DNA of 6,649 bases. Origin: Bacteroidales bacterium. Its GTDB lineage: Bacteria; Bacteroidota; Bacteroidia; Bacteroidales; WCHB1-69. Both the position numbers and the translations under genes were made by a program. Below, piece after piece: positions 6,403 through 6,649 of the stretch. Position 1 is the first letter of the stretch; each line of letters opens with the position of its first letter. The notes beneath the pieces are model-generated. The model ran no database searches, was not told the DNA's origin, and saw nothing but the letters and a program-made list of their open reading frames with translations. The stretch is from positions 1-6,649 of the forward strand of contig JAKSMH010000059.1 in NCBI GenBank assembly GCA_024400715.1. Direction: 5' to 3'.

Positions 6403-6649
6403 TTACATAGCGGCAATGTTTGTCGCAATTTTTTGAGTTAGTTCAACAATAATGGATTTGGAATAGACATTGGCCACAAAGTGAATAAACTTACCGAAAT
6501 CCACCCGTGCATCGTGGTCCGCCTTATCGGAAATGATACGAATAACCGTAAAAGGCAGGTTAAATTCAACGCAAACCTGGGCCACGGCGGCACCTTCCAT
6601 TTCCACACACTTCACTTCCGGCAGCAGGCCTATCAGTTCTTGTCGTTTT
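6403..6649 (-). CDS. mtnN: 5'-methylthioadenosine/S-adenosylhomocysteine nucleosidase, C-terminal part
   Basis: The last 81 residues of an MTA/SAH nucleosidase; the 5' end lies beyond the right edge. The enzyme hydrolyses methylthioadenosine and S-adenosylhomocysteine (and 5'-deoxyadenosine) to adenine plus the ribose product, in methionine salvage and the activated methyl cycle. Diagnostic motifs are VEMEGAAVAQVC, holding the Met-Glu pair that binds the ribose, and VIRIISDKAD, holding the catalytic Asp that protonates adenine. The ending VDFGKFIHFVANVYSKSIIVELTQKI aligns by pattern with the C-terminal helices of E. coli MtnN. The family usually has about 230 residues, so roughly two thirds is missing. 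It is the first visible gene of the apparent operon, 33 bp upstream of the kinase gene. A functional link to the signalling genes is possible but may be mere co-transcription. Confidence 0.92.
   Translation of the reverse strand, partial: KRQELIGLLPEVKCVEMEGAAVAQVCVEFNLPFTVIRIISDKADHDARVDFGKFIHFVANVYSKSIIVELTQKIATNIAAM

Larger units (their letters stand above)
2275..6649 (-). other. Probable five-gene operon: nucleosidase, RsbW-like kinase, RsbU-like phosphatase, alarmone synthetase, alarmone hydrolase
   Basis: All five genes run on the minus strand with gaps of 33, 17, 4 and 87 bp. No TAnnTTTG box was found in the gaps, and a candidate terminator follows the last gene at 2150-2180. The promoter must lie beyond the right edge. 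The 87-bp gap (2866-2952) before the hydrolase is the weakest link in the unit. Confidence 0.7.

Overview
The window looks like a chromosomal segment of a Bacteroidota bacterium, most likely of the order Bacteroidales. Three things point there. Promoter-like boxes match the Bacteroidota -7 consensus TAnnTTTG, and there are no Shine-Dalgarno sequences ahead of the genes. The RNase HI carries an N-terminal viroplasmin-type domain, and GpsA has the GGGSWATA nucleotide-binding loop typical of the phylum. The DNA is moderately AT-rich, with very AT-rich spacers. There are no RNA genes, mobile elements or CRISPR arrays, and no gene-free stretch reaches 300 bases.

Left part (1-2180): an RNase HI gene, cut by the left edge, is divergent from a small lipoprotein gene with a possible GldH-like fold. 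They are separated by a 68-bp region with promoter-like boxes for both. The lipoprotein gene then converges on gpsA (NAD(P)-dependent glycerol-3-phosphate dehydrogenase) with only 3 bp between their stops. The spacer upstream of gpsA packs a candidate intrinsic terminator for the next operon directly against a candidate gpsA promoter.

Right part (2275-6649): five genes on the minus strand form a probable operon. In transcription order they are: the 3' end of an MTA/SAH nucleosidase gene (mtnN); an RsbW-type anti-sigma ATPase/kinase; a membrane sensor phosphatase (TM-Cache-TM-HAMP-SpoIIE/PP2C, RsbU-like); a RelA/SpoT-type alarmone synthetase of 367 residues with an unassigned C-terminal half; and a separate HD-type small alarmone hydrolase.

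The striking feature is the fusion of two signalling systems in one transcription unit. A partner-switching pair (kinase plus phosphatase, but no STAS antagonist in view) sits directly ahead of a split (p)ppGpp synthetase/hydrolase pair. The phosphatase and synthetase genes are only 4 bp apart. A reasonable inference is that an extracytoplasmic signal sensed by the Cache domain is coupled to alarmone level. The synthetase/hydrolase pair also resembles toxSAS toxin-antitoxin arrangements. Neither function can be settled from sequence alone.
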